A stretch of DNA of 64,000 nt from positions 90,812,893-90,876,892 of the forward strand of contig CM026426.1 in NCBI GenBank assembly GCA_014871385.1, read 5' to 3'. This stretch comes from Ceratodon purpureus. Lineage: Eukaryota; Streptophyta; Bryopsida; Pseudoditrichales; Ditrichaceae. Both the position numbers and the translations under genes were made by a program. The notes under the pieces were generated by a model. That model made no database searches. It was not told where the DNA came from and was given only the letters and a program-made list of their open reading frames with translations. Shown one piece after another: positions 22,073-33,497 of the stretch (position 1 is its first letter; each line of letters begins with the position of its first letter).

Positions 22073-23453
22073 GAGGCATCAATGTTGGTCTGCCCGGGAG
22101 TCTGCTTCGCGCGCGCTCTTGTCTTTCTCCGGAGTCTCATCTCCTTCATACGCTGAGCCTCTTCCTCGGTAGTCTCCGATGTCCATTGTGCTATAAGCGC
22201 TGGATAACGCTTCGCCGGACACTGCGGGTGTCGAGTCCTGTAGGTAAAATAGAAACTCTTCCATTCAGATTTTGTCCAAGACATCGCGTCCTTTAAATAG
22301 TTCTTAACGTATCCTTGCATGAGAGGAGGGTCGAAAACGAATATGGTTAACATGTCCTGTTCTATCGTGCGAAACACTTCTTCTGGGTGGCTTGCGAATT
22401 CCCTGCAGGTCACGTCCAACACTGTACATGCGCTATCCCGTATTGCACGGTTCAGCACCGTTCGCAGCCGTGTGACGTTACCATACATGTCGGTCGCAAT
22501 TCTGGTTTTCTCTCCTCGTGCTGCATTGTTCCTTTGACTGCGCATGTACTCTACGCGCTGTCTTCGCATCAAGTTCCTGCGCTCATTGCTGTTAGATGCC
22601 TCGGCTCGGTTGGTCGTTGGTGCCACCATGGAACTCGTCACGCTCAGCGGGCTACTAGTTACGGGGAGAGCACAGAAGGGTGAAGTTGCGACACTGCCTA
22701 GGTTTAGCCTTCTCCCCCGTAGAGTGCCAGTGGAGTTCGACACAGGTACAGTGTGACCACTGACACCGCTGACGTTGCTGCCCGAGCGAGTTGGACGTTG
22801 CAGGGGGATCTCTCGGACTGTCCCTCGAATGTTACCGGAGTCAAGACTTACGGGAGGCGACGTACCTTGCGCAACGCTGTAGAACCTACGGAGTTCCTCC
22901 ATGAAGGCTGGCGAGAATGCACCTGGCGGTAATTGAGCGTCCACTGCACCGCCTCCTACGGGACTGTTTGGGGGACCGCTTCGTCGACCATTCCCGTCTA
23001 GGTCCATGCTCCCGGACGTAGACCGCATTTGGCTTTCCATGGCTAAGGCCTGCGCTACAAACTGAGGTACCTACAAGGCAATAGAAGTCAGCGAGAATCG
23101 GTAAGAAACTACTCCTCTACTTTGTACTCGGGTCATGTATCTAAGACTGACTTCGGAAACTGATCAGAAAACAGATATTGAGATGCCGGCCTGTTCCAAA
23201 CCTCAGCTACCTTGCGGGCGGATTCTTTGACATGCCACACTTAATCACAACGACATGACACTTACTTGAGCGCCACTCTCCAATGCTGCCGTGCGATACT
23301 CCAGCGGGTGAGCGCGGCTGAGATAGAGTACGTTCGGCCTCCTACGTACCGCCGTTTGCTTCCGTGACAAAGAAAGATAGGAATGTGGTTCCCGTCCCAG
23401 ACTATCCTATTGGACGGTGGATCGCTACCTACACCCACAACTTGAGTAGCCAT
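22073..23453 (-). CDS. Transposase-associated (plant Ptta/En-Spm-like) protein, interrupted
   Basis: The main exon encodes residues from MESQMRSTSGSMDLDG (ATG 23,040) to a donor GCCTCTGAG/GTATGT at about 22,072. A putative first exon starts MATQVVGVGSDPP at 23,453; the phase of the join is not settled. The head is Ser/Pro/Gly-rich. The middle is Arg-rich and coiled-coil-prone (NERRNLMRRQRVEYMRSQ). The C-terminal part has FDPPLMQGYVKNYLKDAMSW and WTSETTEEEAQRMKEMR, the pattern of proteins often annotated in plants as Ptta/En/Spm transposase-associated. The next exon should lie below 22,072, but element A's terminus sits there (about 21,990), so the gene was probably cut in its intron by that insertion. 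Confidence 0.5.
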
Positions 23454-24220
23454 TGCTAAAGTAACACCAGACTAGAGTTCGTTAAAAAGGTATTCCAGGT
23501 AATCGCAAGTGGGACTCCACTTGTTATCTAGAGACTTCCGTCAATACACGTACAAACAACGAAGACGGATGACATGGTGGACGGAGAATATTATGCATGT
23601 CATGCACCGAACCGATGTACGAAAAATAAAGGTGCTGACTGTGAGTTTAAACCTCCGCTTCCACCGTGTCCGTCTCTCTGTCTTCCACGCTCTGTTGGCT
23701 CTTGAGGTAGGGTTTTGTCGTTGCTGCGGAAGGCGTAGGGTTCCGAACTAAGACGATAGGGATGGACACCGTTTGGCCTTGCTATGTACATTAATTTTCT
23801 TTAGCACATCACCGAATTGTACTGTTACGACGATATACTACATGCTCCATTACACTCACAGAATCAACAAGGCGGATGTTTGATCATTGAGAAGCATGGA
23901 TTGCGTAACCTAAATTGCCTCATTAGTCATCTAGTTTGATGTAGCATGGGCATGGGATGTAGGCGTATCTAGAATCACACGGCAGTGGATCATAACAGCG
24001 TCAACAAGAAGAACGACAGGTGAAGTGGAAAATCCAATTGTATTACTTATATCAAGGCACAAATTCATCTGTAAGTTGAGCTGCGTTACAACTACTACTT
24101 GTAGCAGATGCGCTACTGAACTTTGTGACCGAAAGGGCCATGCTGACTTGGTGACAATCATGGTCGACGCTACCTCGACTAGTCTTCGATGCGCCTTCTC
24201 TTGAGCCTACACCATTCCTC
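23454..24220. repeat. Spacer duplicated at 24.83-25.16 kb
   Basis: About 23,430-23,640 aligns loosely with 24,835-25,050 (CCACTTGTTATC, AGACTTCC, GAATC/ACCGATGTATGAAAA). This is the 5' end and upstream region of the 22-kb gene. Nothing else is seen to 24,220. Confidence 0.4.
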
Positions 24221-24871
24221 CTACCTGTTTGCTTCGAGAAGCCACTCCTTCTCACACTCCCTATGGTGATAGGGGAGGTCCATGCAGGCTCTGAAGATTG
24301 AAGCCAGGTCATCTTCCTCGCCAAAAGAGTCTTCGTCCACTGTACCGAGGCACATGAACTCGTCCCAAGTTAGCTCCAGGTAACGCATGGTGGTATCTGA
24401 TCTAACCCTCTTGAGGTGTTCTTCGTACTGCCACTGCTTGGTCGCTCTCTTCTCGTCCTTAGCAGCCAATTCGTAAAGCTGGTCCAGTCCATTTTCGCCT
24501 TCACCGTCGCTACACTGTTCTTCGCAGGGCCTGACAGGGGTCGTGGTTGCGCTTTGGAGACACTGCGTCGGGCTTGGAGACTCCATGCAGCCCGGTATCG
24601 GACAGGGTGTCACGACGGAAGGAGACAATGCATCGAAAGAGTGACTCACACAGTGCACAACTACATCCTCCTCGGGTGTAAGAGTCGTGGACGGGAGAAG
24701 CGTACTATAGGTAACCATATTGAACACCAACACGATAGCGTGGATGAGGGAGAGAATGTTCACTGTCGCGGTTTGATGTTCAGGCGAAGCTAATGAGGAA
24801 GAATAGTCACGGTCATAGGCTATACATGTTGAACGGTGGATTGCATCCTATGACCACGACTCGGGCAACCA
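24221..24871 (-). pseudogene. Degenerate duplicate of the transposase-associated gene 5' part, with an acidic ORF
   Basis: On the minus strand an ATG at about 24,871 begins MVARVVVIGCNPP, similar to MATQVVGVGSDPP of the gene at 23,453, but runs into stops within about 20 codons. Downstream an open frame (24,221-24,763, TAG) encodes about 150-180 aa with an acidic, coiled-coil-prone C-terminal half (DEKRATKQWQYEEHLKRV; EEDDLASIFRACMDL). I read it as a duplicated and partly decayed gene. A live gene with a different start cannot be excluded. Confidence 0.35.
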
Positions 24872-25169
24872 TCCCTGAAGTAACGCCGGATTGGAGTACG
24901 CTAAAACAGGTGAACCACGTAATCGCAACATGCTCTCCACTTGTTATCCACAGACTTCCACCACTACGCGTACAGCTGTCAGAGTGGGATGAAAAGATGG
25001 ATGAAAACAGGTATACAGATCATGCATAGAATCGATGTATGAAAATCCATGTGTTGGCTCCTCTTGTAGGGTTTCCTTCTTGTTGCTGAGGACGTAGGGT
25101 TTATGACATCATTTTTCCTGGATTTGCTGCTCAGAAGCTGTGTAGGCCGCATTTGCCTGCACACTGCCT

Positions 25170-26640
25170 TCCTTCAGCTATCTATAGTTATGATCCCATT
25201 AATCTGTAACTCTTAACGCATGAACGACCATTCTTTGGAAGGGGATCATGTGTTCTCGCAGATTCTCATGTTTCGATCAGGCTTTCATTCCATCGTGAAG
25301 TAAAGCACCACATCAATTTCATTACTGTATTTAGACTTACTTGAACCCTTTTCCGATGCAAACGGAAATTCATCTCTATGTATACTCTCTGGTGACACGA
25401 CAGTGAGACTCAGCCAACGGACATTTTTCTATCCTCCAAGAGCAAGGAAGCTCTCATTGCTCTTCATTTGTGTCTGGAGTCGATGCTGGCTACGGCTTTG
25501 TGGGTTTCATGTCAATCTTGACGACCTTTCGAGTTCCTGGTCTACATCACCATTGGAGGAGGACGCTCTTCGATGGGGATACACAATCTAGAGGTGGGTA
25601 TATCTATTTCTCTGTACATCTTTGCTCCACAGTTTATTTCGATAAAATTAGGGTTTTCTTGTTGTAGATGGCCATTCCCATTCCTCGAACACCAGAGTTT
25701 TTTTTGGTTACACCATTTCAGACTGTGTCCTGCTGTAATTGATAAGTCAGAACTCTGTCCCTGTAACTAGGACTGCACTGGGCTAATGCCGTGATCCAAT
25801 ATGCCCCGCCGATTACCTCGTGGCCGTCTACCCATCAGACACCCGGGGAGGGTCGCAAATCGTGATGTGAAATTGTTGCGAAGGGAATTGACAGTTGCAA
25901 GTCGGGAATGACGTGCTCGAATCTACTGTCCATGCCGAGTTTGTAATAGAGCACTGAGAACAATATACAACACCGGAACAGTCTCTAAACACATACGCTT
26001 ACACGGCTTCCACCCTTGGCAAAGAGGGACTACACCGGTGAGTTCACGCCTAATCATGACCTTTCTGCCCTTTCGCATTCTCTGACTTTATGGGTGTAAG
26101 TATGCTAGACCCTAGTACTTTTTGAGTCGCAGTACAATATATGGCAAAGTACCTTAGCTTTGTACTTTGAAAAAGCATGAAGCCTCAATGTTTTTGCAGG
26201 TTTTGATCTCAGAAAGGAATAGGTAAGATGTCGAAGATCATATTACCATTGTTGAAAGGGTTGTAAAACTTAATTGCTCATGTTAATTTTGTACTTATGA
26301 CGGGTTCACTTCATATGTCCCAACTACAAAAAAAAAAGGAAAAGTACAGAAATATTTATTTGAAATTGCATGGATTTTGTCCATTCTCTCAGAAGAGATA
26401 GGCAATGGAATGTTCTTTTCAAAACCGTTAGAACATTTGAAGCGAGATTACACATTTGGGGTGGGTCTGCATAATTAGTACTGTATAGTTGGCGGGGGGA
26501 AAGTGTATGTAAAATTAAGATTTTTGTGGATCCGAACGCGGATTTTGGGTGCCCAATGCTTGTTCTAAGATGGCTAATCAAAGAATACATGAAAAACCAG
26601 TTTCCCCGTCATTTCATTTCATACATGCGACTGCGTTCTA
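25170..26640. other. Spacer without recognised features
   Basis: Mixed-composition sequence. Only short overlapping ORFs on both strands; no motif, repeat or convincing gene. Confidence 0.5.
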
Positions 26641-27238
26641 TCTGTACAAAAGGTACTTAGAGTATATAATGTACAGAACTCCGGTAGATCTTGACCGTTC
26701 GTGGTGAGCATCGCTCATCTCCACCATCAATTTCTTGCCCCTAGATCCTACATTTCAGGACGCCAAGCGCCGTCAACGACTGCCTTGTGTTCTCCCTACA
26801 ACTTTCAGTATAGCTATTCCAGCGTGGAGACCTAGTCAGGTGTGCGTCTTTCTTCTGCTTTGCCTTTCTTCTGCATTTCAACCGCATGCACAGCAGTGGA
26901 TGCGCACCAGTGCCTTCCCTCAATCACTCAACATACCCTTGTCTTAGCACCTTCATCTTCTACTAGGTTCTAGGTTCATACAATTGTAGGGGTTTTGTTT
27001 AGAGAGAATGAAAGAGCTGAAGGGGTGGAATTTGTATCAGACTATTAGAAGAAGAGGAGGCTCGAGTACATCTTTTTCAGGTTTGGAAAAACCTACCACA
27101 CATTTGGCATTAGCATTTTTATATTTAATCACCATGTTTTGATTTCTAGATACTTATATTGTTGTTCAACTTGTTCAGGTGGGAAGTCGATGTAACAGTG
27201 GAGTTGAAGAACTTTGACAGGACTTGAGATTCAAGGAG

Positions 27239-27538
27239 ATGGACGAACTGTTCGGCCCTGGTGATATACAGAAGGCCGTGCTGAGAACAACATCTGTTGA
27301 AGAGGACGAGGTGGAACTATGGTGGGACAAGCGGGAGTTGGAGGAGCATTTTCAATTCCTTGCAGACGTGTTCGGATTCAAGAAGCCCTTCGAGAATCAT
27401 GTTGCTATGGTGAACGCCAGCGTCTTAACCACTCTGCTCCTCATCCGCATCGGCTTGGATCATGAACGGGAGCTCGCGCAAGATGTAGACATCTGGAACC
27501 GCGTCTTTGCAATGTTTATGAATTTTTATATGAGTTAA
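27239..27538 (+). CDS. Hypothetical protein or last exon, about 100 aa
   Basis: Open frame from ATG 27,239 (MDELFGPGDIQKAVL) to TAA at 27,536-27,538. It is compact, acidic and helix-rich (WWDKRELEEHFQFLADVFGF; GLDHERELAQDVDIWNRVF). An acceptor-like TTGTTCAG at about 27,179 precedes it and a TATATAATG lies at about 26,663, so it may be the terminal exon of a gene starting near 26.7 kb. No family is recognised. Confidence 0.4.
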   Translation: MDELFGPGDIQKAVLRTTSVEEDEVELWWDKRELEEHFQFLADVFGFKKPFENHVAMVNASVLTTLLLIRIGLDHERELAQDVDIWNRVFAMFMNFYMS

Positions 27539-28079
27539 GGGTTATGTTGATTTCTTGTTGTCGGCCGCAGTGATTACATGCAAGATGTATCATGTGTCTA
27601 AAATCTCCCCTTGTAAATGAGGTTCTAATTAGTTGTAGGAGACCTGGTTGGTACCTGTCGCAACTGCACAGAAGCTGTCAGGGGTCTTTTTTCATTTTTA
27701 ACAGGTGTAAACTCTGATCAAGTTGAAGGACCTCGCATTTCTCTAAGTCACTGCAACTACACTGCTTATTGTTCTGCAAATGCACATTGTTACAAAGATA
27801 TATTCCTCTACATCTTATTGGACGTTTAGAAATTCACATCCTGTAACAGTAATTTTAAGGCAGCCTTCATGTTTATCCACGTTAGCTGGCGTGAAATACA
27901 CAAGATTCATTTATAATGCGCAGAGCTTAAAAACTAATAAATATTCTCCACAGGATCAATATTTATCCGCAATATCAACGTCGACTGGTCAATTCAAAGG
28001 AAATGACAACCAATCCAAATATTTACACTCGAGGCTCTTATCAAACAACACGATATGCAGTTAATTTTATTATGTGCAG

Positions 28080-28160
28080 TGTGTACACGCCGTGAGTACA
28101 TGCAGTATGTACATGCAATGAGTACACTAAGTTTCCACGTACAGTGAGTACATTCTCTGG
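28080..28160. repeat. GTAC-rich tract left of the LTR element
   Basis: Six GTAC tetramers in about 80 bp. The same enrichment marks the spacers and introns of cluster C at 57.1-57.7, 59.6-60.0 and 62.7-63.4 kb, suggesting these were contiguous before the LTR element inserted. Confidence 0.5.
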
Positions 28161-28401
28161 TAACGGATAATCAAGATCCTATTTTCTAGGGGCGCCGAGT
28201 CTAAGATGCAGCCGCCACTAGCAACCCTTTGGCCTCCACGTCGGCGCCGCTCTGGATTCTCTCTTCTTCTCTGCCTAGTCGTTGTGCTCTGCTGTATTCT
28301 GTGTCTACTCGGTGTCGCTTGGAATTCAACTACAGTTTGTGCATGGCTCTTGTTTTGTTTCCTTGCTAGAATATGCAATTTACAGAACTGTTCGCTAAAC
28401 A

Positions 28402-28684
28402 ATGTCTAAGTCGAGGCAGCAGTCCCTCTTTGTCCAGAGACTGATTACTTCGTACTTCCCTGCAAAAGGCTTCCCTCTGGAATTGCTCTCCGCTAGTACC
28501 CAGATAGACTCCCTTCTCTACACAGTGGATAGCGAGACTAGCGACTCCTGTTACGTTTCTGAAACCCCTGTCTCTAAACAAGGGAACCCTGACTATTATC
28601 TAGGCAAATGCAACACCATGTCTGAAGAGTCCCCGAGGCGTGCACTATTTGCAACCGTAGTTAGTGTAGATTCCTATAGTAGCT
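28402..28684 (+). pseudogene. 5' part of an ORF split by the LTR element
   Basis: ATG at 28,402 begins MSKSRQQSLFVQRLITSYFP and runs in frame to the TAGCT duplicated at the insertion site (28,680-28,684). If the 27.4-kb insertion and one TAGCT are ignored, the same frame continues at 56,097 and stops at TGA 56,180-56,182 (122 codons total). That continuity supports both the target duplication and a pre-existing ORF. The function is unknown, Ser/Thr-rich. Confidence 0.45.
28680..28684. repeat. Target site duplication TAGCT, left
   Basis: Identical to 56,092-56,096; directly flanks the LTR that starts TGTGAAAG at 28,685. Confidence 0.85.
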
Positions 28685-29491
28685 TGTGAAAGGAGTATTT
28701 TTACTCACTCCTTCAAAAATAAATACTATCCTAAAACTCTATGAAATCCTGTGAAAATTACTGTACTGTCCCCCTGAAACTGCCCCAAACCCTGCCCTAG
28801 ATCTGAAACTGTCCACCTAGATCTATGAAAATTCTGGAGGTATATCCTCAGATCTGATACATATTCCTACTCTCCTTGGTCTGATCTACAATACTTACTC
28901 ATTAAACACCAGATCTACTATACCCACCAGGTGAATTAACCAATCTGGTCCTTCAACCACTCATTACTGCAAATCTAAGCATGTACACACAAATGTAATC
29001 AATTCCTGTCCTTTACTCACTGTAAATCAATACATCATACTGCTCCCTACTGCTAGCAATCCCTGGACCCTCCAGGATCCTCAAAATTGTCCTAGCAGCA
29101 ACTCTCCTACAATCCTACAACACATCCTACACTAAAATCTGAGAGCTCCAAAGAAAACTCCAAAGGGGAGAGAGAGAGCTTCGCAGCCCCCTCCCTCACA
29201 ACCCCACCCAAAATCCTAGCCGTCACCTCAAAAAACCCTAGCCGCCACCCTAAACCCTAACAGTTTTCATCCGACCACCAGACTTCATCCAACCACAAGA
29301 TTTCATCCATCTGACAGTTTTCATCCATCTGGCAGTTTTCATCCAAAATTGTCAGTTCATCCAAAACAGAGTTACTGCAGGAAGGAACAGTAACTTAACA
29401 GTTTACTGTCCCCCCCCAGTAACTGCAGTTTTACTGCTCCCCTACAGTTTTACTGCTCCTCTATTCTACTACCTTAAATCCCCAGTTAACA
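28685..29491 (-). repeat. 3' LTR
   Basis: 807 bp, from TGTGAAAGGAGTATTTTTAC to CCCAGTTAACA, nearly identical to 55,277-56,091. Confidence 0.9.
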
Positions 29492-29492
29492 T

Positions 29493-29506
29493 TATCCCCC
29501 TTTTAG
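29493..29506 (-). other. Polypurine tract
   Basis: On the minus strand GCTAAAAGGGGGATA abuts the inner edge of the 3' LTR, the expected plus-strand primer site. Similar AAAAGGGGGATAGT copies lie at about 31,787 and 54,928. Confidence 0.7.
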
Positions 29507-29561
29507 CCTGCATCTGCCCTCAGATGCTCGGTTTTAAGTTTTATGGGGTTAACCAAAAAAA

Positions 29562-30713
29562 CTAAGGTATCAAAAAATCAAAAAGGAAAGTCCTACTGGT
29601 CCTACCAGTACCCTGGCCTAGAATGAATGTCTGGCCACTAACTGGTGCCGCCCCTCCTGTTGCTGATGCTGGTCTTCCTGGTGCTGCCTCTAGTCTTGGT
29701 GGTGCTGGTACTCGTGGTACAGTAGGGACAATACCTACTCGTCCATCCCATGGGTGGGAACTAATACCAAAAGTGGTTCCGAGGCCACTGTTCAAAGCTC
29801 CCCCAACCTCCACAGACTGCCCTCCATCAGGCATCTCCTCGTCCGCCCCCTCATCTTGTTCATCCACAGACCAGTAAACAAAAGATGGGTAAGCCTCAGC
29901 AAACCTCATCAAATACCTGGAGTACCTGGCCTGGTCCTCCGTGTAGGCCTTGATCTGGTCCAGCACCTGCTTCATGGAGGTATACAGCAAATGCCTAGTC
30001 AACCCCCTAGAAGCCTGAGAAGAGTTGGCCTCAACCACCTCCACCCTCAGCCTGAGCTGCTGGTTCTCTACGACCAGCCTGTCGAAATCCCTGATCCTGG
30101 CACTAGTCTTGGCCTCCAACTCCATCCTCCTGGTCCTCAGTACATCTGCCTGGACCCCTTGATCCACCCAAGCCTGTCTCTCCCTCTCCTAGTCCTGCTG
30201 GAGTGCCACCAACTGCTGGACTTGCTGCAGTTGGGCAGTCAACTCCCGAATCTTCTCCTCCTGACTAAGCCTGAAGCTGATAAGGTCTTGGTAGCTTGGG
30301 CCAGACCGATCCTCCTGCTCCTGCAAATTCTGCACACGGGATGCTTGTGCCAATGCCACTTGCAACTGCTGAACCAATAGGCCCACCTCCTTGGTGATAC
30401 TCACCTGGTCCATTGGTGCCTGTTGTCCTGCCCCTCCTGATCTGGTTGAGATCCTGGTGTCTACCTGGCTTGTGGGTAAATCCACACTTGGCTCCTCCTG
30501 TTGGTCTATAGGATCTTGCTCCTCTGGCTGGTCCGTTATAACCTGGTCTTGGCGTTGCTCCTTGGACTGCTCCTGGGGCTGGTCCTGATGCTGATCTTGG
30601 TGCTGATCTTGGTGCTGCTCTTGGTGCTGCTCTTCTAATACTGGCTGCTGCCTGGTGAATGCCAACACTAAAACCATCTCTGGGCTACTGGAGAGCTGTA
30701 TTGGACTACTCAC
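29562..30713 (-). CDS. C-terminal coiled-coil part of the retroelement polyprotein
   Basis: The same minus-strand frame as the protease upstream, after a TAG at 30,714-30,716. It contains a second TAG at 30,189-30,191 and ends at a TAG (29,562-29,564) followed by TAA ten codons on. It is Gln-rich at first (repeats of H-Q-D-Q), then a long heptad-like coiled coil (about 30,200-29,960: ELTAQLQQVQQLVALQQ; FDRLVVENQQLRLRVEVVEA), then an acidic and a Pro/Ala/Gly-rich tail. No enzyme domain is visible where reverse transcriptase would be expected. Whether it is made by stop readthrough, splicing or not at all is unknown. Confidence 0.5.
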
Positions 30714-32918
30714 CTACCCACCCATCGTCTTGACCTGGTGTCCTCCTCTAGATCCCTGTGGCATCCTAGCCTGGTCTTTGGATCTTTGTTGTTCTTGTTC
30801 TACCTCCTGCTGGTCCCATTTCTCTTGGTCAGTTCCTTCATTTTTTTCTTTTTTATTTTTCTTACCTCCTCCATCTCTGGTCCACCTTCGCTGGTCCCTG
30901 TTTCCCTGGTCCAACCTATCCACTCTCTTTTCCTGGTCATTTGGACTGATGTCATGCTGGTCCATCTCTAGACTCCCGTTCTTTTGGTCCTCTATCTTGG
31001 CTGCTGCCTCATCTTCTTGGTCTCCAACCACTTTCTTCTGTTCTTCAAGCTCTTGCTCCTGGTCTTCTTGGTAACCGCCCCTGCTATAAACTTGGCTGCC
31101 TCCTCCTCTTGGCTGGCAATGCTCCTGCCTCTCTCTGCTTTGGCAGCCGCTCCTACTCAAACCCTGCTTGCCTCCTCCTCTTGCCTGATAGTGCTCCTTC
31201 TGCTGTCCCATCTCCTCTTCCTGTTTTAGAGGGCTGATTCCGACTACCCCACACAATACTGCTAGCTGCTTCCTTTCTTTCTCTCCTGCCCCTTTTCTGA
31301 TTACTTTCTCTGTTTTTTCTCTTTTTTCTATTAATTTTTCCTCTAGTTCGCCCTCATCTCCTTTTTCTAAATTCTGGCCCTCTTCCCACCTGTTCTCCTG
31401 CTCCTGATCTTTGACATGTCTCTCCTCATTTTTGCTGTACTGGTCCTCTCTGTTCCTGCTCCGCTTGTCTTGGTCTGCTTCCTGATCCTTGAAAAAATTG
31501 TTGTCTTGGTCCTTGAGGCCTGCACTGTCTTGGTCTGCCTCCAGGTCCTCTCTTCTCTTGCTCTGCTGGTTTTGGTCTTCTCCCTGGTCCTCTCTTGTCC
31601 TGTTCAGCTGGTCTTGATCTTCTCCCTGGTCCTCTCTTGTCCTGTTCAGCTGGTCTTGGTCTTCTCGCTGGTCCTCTCTCGTCCTGTTCAGTTGGTCTTG
31701 GTCCTGTGAACCTGCAGTCTGCTTCTCTCTGGTGCCAGCTCTGTTCTGGTCATCTAAACTGGTCCCTTCCTGGCATGTGTGACCACTATCCCCCTTTTGC
31801 TGTTCGACCAGTCCCTTGGTCGAGTACTCTGGTATGATTGTCAGAAATTGGTCCAGATAGGTTGTTTCTGCTCCTGCCACCGGCTCTTGGTCTCCATCTT
31901 GTTGGGTCAGTGCTACTGTCTCAACGACCAGTACATCTTGCTTAGAGGCCAGCCAACGTTCCTCCTCTTCATCTATGAGTCCTTCAGTAAGGTTGTAGCA
32001 GACCAAAACCTCAGGTAAATCTAGTGCAGACTCCTTCTTCTGGCTCACTGATACTGTCTTGACTGTCCCGTTGCCTCGAATTGTGACCAGATTTCTACCC
32101 CAGTCATGATTGACTTTTGCATCGATCAACCAAGGACGACCTAACAGCATGCTATACTCCTCATTCACTTCCTTATTCTTGATGACAGTCAGTGTAATCA
32201 GATAAGGAATGCTATGGATGTGTACCTTCACATTTCTGATTATCCCTACTGGTTCCACCACAGTCTGGTCTGCCATCCTCAATCTGTAGGGAGCAGGTTG
32301 TGGGTCCTTCAGTCCTAAACGCTTCTGCTCCTCTTCAGTAATGAGATTGACACCAGATCCACCGTCCAGCAATACCTTGTCTAAAGTTCCGTTGCCAATC
32401 TGCACAGTTAACATAGGCAATTCTGTGTCAACATCTACTGCCAAGCTGCTAGATATCAAACCTGGTTGACCTCCTTTTCTGGTCATCTGCTCCACCCCAG
32501 CCGTTTCTCCTTGACCAGAATCCTTACTGGCCCTTAACTCCGGAAACACATGAGCCTTGACAATCTCAGTCATCTTTGGAGCCATCTGTAGTAGCTGACC
32601 CAAAGGCACAGTGATTGGACTGGCCAATATCCTCCTGCCCACCAATTTTGCATAATCCTGCTCTTGGTCCCCCCTTGTACTGGTTTCTGCAAGTACTCCT
32701 CGTCCCTCTTGATCAGTCTTAAAGCTGTAATTGAGGACATCAGAATCTGGGAATCCTGCCCACTCACTGTCTTGTATCTCTGCTTCAGCCATCTCCCGAG
32801 CTTCATGTGAGTGAGCAGTCTTGGTCTGCTCTGCTGCTCTGGCCTCCTGCTCCTCCTTGAGCTGAATCTCTTTCAAGGCTTCTAGCATAGAATCCCTAAG
32901 CCGTTCATCTTCCTCGGT
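30714..32918 (-). CDS. Retropepsin-like protease with Asp-Gln-rich tail
   Basis: Frame continuous with the zinc-knuckle region above, after a TAG at 32,919-32,921. At about 32,450-32,060 it has an aspartic-protease fold pattern: LTVQIGNGTLDKVLLDGGSG followed by LITEEEQKRLGL and, about 90 residues on, SMLLGRPWL, the usual retropepsin ILGRPWL motif. The active-site triplet reads DGG rather than DTG or DSG, so activity is uncertain. From about 31,750 to 30,950 it becomes a highly charged tail rich in D-Q, with repeats such as DQLNRTREDQGED. It ends at TAG 30,714-30,716, beyond which the frame stays open. The family is a Ty3/gypsy-type Gag-protease. Confidence 0.65.
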   Translation of the reverse strand, partial: TEEDERLRDSMLEALKEIQLKEEQEARAAEQTKTAHSHEAREMAEAEIQDSEWAGFPDSDVLNYSFKTDQEGRGVLAETSTRGDQEQDYAKLVGRRILASPITVPLGQLLQMAPKMTEIVKAHVFPELRASKDSGQGETAGVEQMTRKGGQPGLISSSLAVDVDTELPMLTVQIGNGTLDKVLLDGGSGVNLITEEEQKRLGLKDPQPAPYRLRMADQTVVEPVGIIRNVKVHIHSIPYLITLTVIKNKEVNEEYSMLLGRPWLIDAKVNHDWGRNLVTIRGNGTVKTVSVSQKKESALDLPEVLVCYNLTEGLIDEEEERWLASKQDVLVVETVALTQQDGDQEPVAGAETTYLDQFLTIIPEYSTKGLVEQQKGDSGHTCQEGTSLDDQNRAGTREKQTAGSQDQDQLNRTREDQREDQDQLNRTREDQGEDQDQLNRTREDQGEDQNQQSKRREDLEADQDSAGLKDQDNNFFKDQEADQDKRSRNREDQYSKNEERHVKDQEQENRWEEGQNLEKGDEGELEEKLIEKREKTEKVIRKGAGEKERKQLAVLCGVVGISPLKQEEEMGQQKEHYQARGGGKQGLSRSGCQSRERQEHCQPRGGGSQVYSRGGYQEDQEQELEEQKKVVGDQEDEAAAKIEDQKNGSLEMDQHDISPNDQEKRVDRLDQGNRDQRRWTRDGGGKKNKKEKNEGTDQEKWDQQEVEQEQQRSKDQARMPQGSRGGHQVKTMGG

Positions 32919-33497
32919 CTAGACCTTCCTTGGTTCTGGTTCCTTGGACTGGTCTTCAATAGAAGGTAATCCTGCCTTCTTCCTTTGGGCCCTGGTCATA
33001 CTGGCCACGTCCACTGGGTCGTGTGGCTCATCCAGCCATTCAATTTCCACATTCGTCACATGGTGGTCCTGCTTCTTCGTTGCCTGGTCCCCTTGTGCTC
33101 GAAACTGGTCCCACTGGGCCTTCAGAGGGCAGTTCCAACTCCTGTGCCCTGTTCCCCCACATAAATAACAACATTCAGGCTTGTCACCGTAACTTCCCTG
33201 CTGGCCATTACCTGCTCTGGTGTTAGATGACCTCTGGTACCCCTGGTTGTAGTTACTGTTGTATGTGGCTGTTGGCTTTGGGGCAGACACTTCATTCACC
33301 CCTACTGGTTCCTCTCCTTCTTTCTTCATACATGGTCCCCTCTGATTTGCTGGGTTGTACCAGCAGTCACGATCGTCATGGCCCATCTTCTTGCATGTGC
33401 CACAGATTCGCCTAGGGGCATCCTGACCTGGTTCCTTCCTGGTCACAGTTGCTGGCTTACTGGTCGGCTCCACCTTCTTAACTTCAATCTTGGTTGG
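32919..33497 (-). CDS. Gag zinc-knuckle (nucleocapsid) region
   Basis: In the same frame as the capsid region, following TAG 33,498-33,500. It has two Cys/His knuckles: CGTCKKMGHDDRDC and CYLCGGTGHRSWNC (CCHC, C-x2-C-x4-H-x4-C). They bind retroelement RNA in Gag proteins. Basic and Pro-rich linkers surround them. It ends EPEPRKV at a TAG (32,919-32,921), after which the frame continues into the protease. Confidence 0.75.
   Translation of the reverse strand, partial: PTKIEVKKVEPTSKPATVTRKEPGQDAPRRICGTCKKMGHDDRDCWYNPANQRGPCMKKEGEEPVGVNEVSAPKPTATYNSNYNQGYQRSSNTRAGNGQQGSYGDKPECCYLCGGTGHRSWNCPLKAQWDQFRAQGDQATKKQDHHVTNVEIEWLDEPHDPVDVASMTRAQRKKAGLPSIEDQSKEPEPRKV

Noticed and set aside
28206..28409. 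Small hydrophobic ORF resembling a signal peptide or membrane protein
   Set aside because: 67 codons, no other support, overlaps the split ORF start; the hydrophobic run may be chance.
29754..31074. Plus-strand ORFs rich in Leu and Trp opposite the retroelement polyprotein
   Set aside because: Antisense shadows of the CTGGTC-rich coding strand; no motifs.
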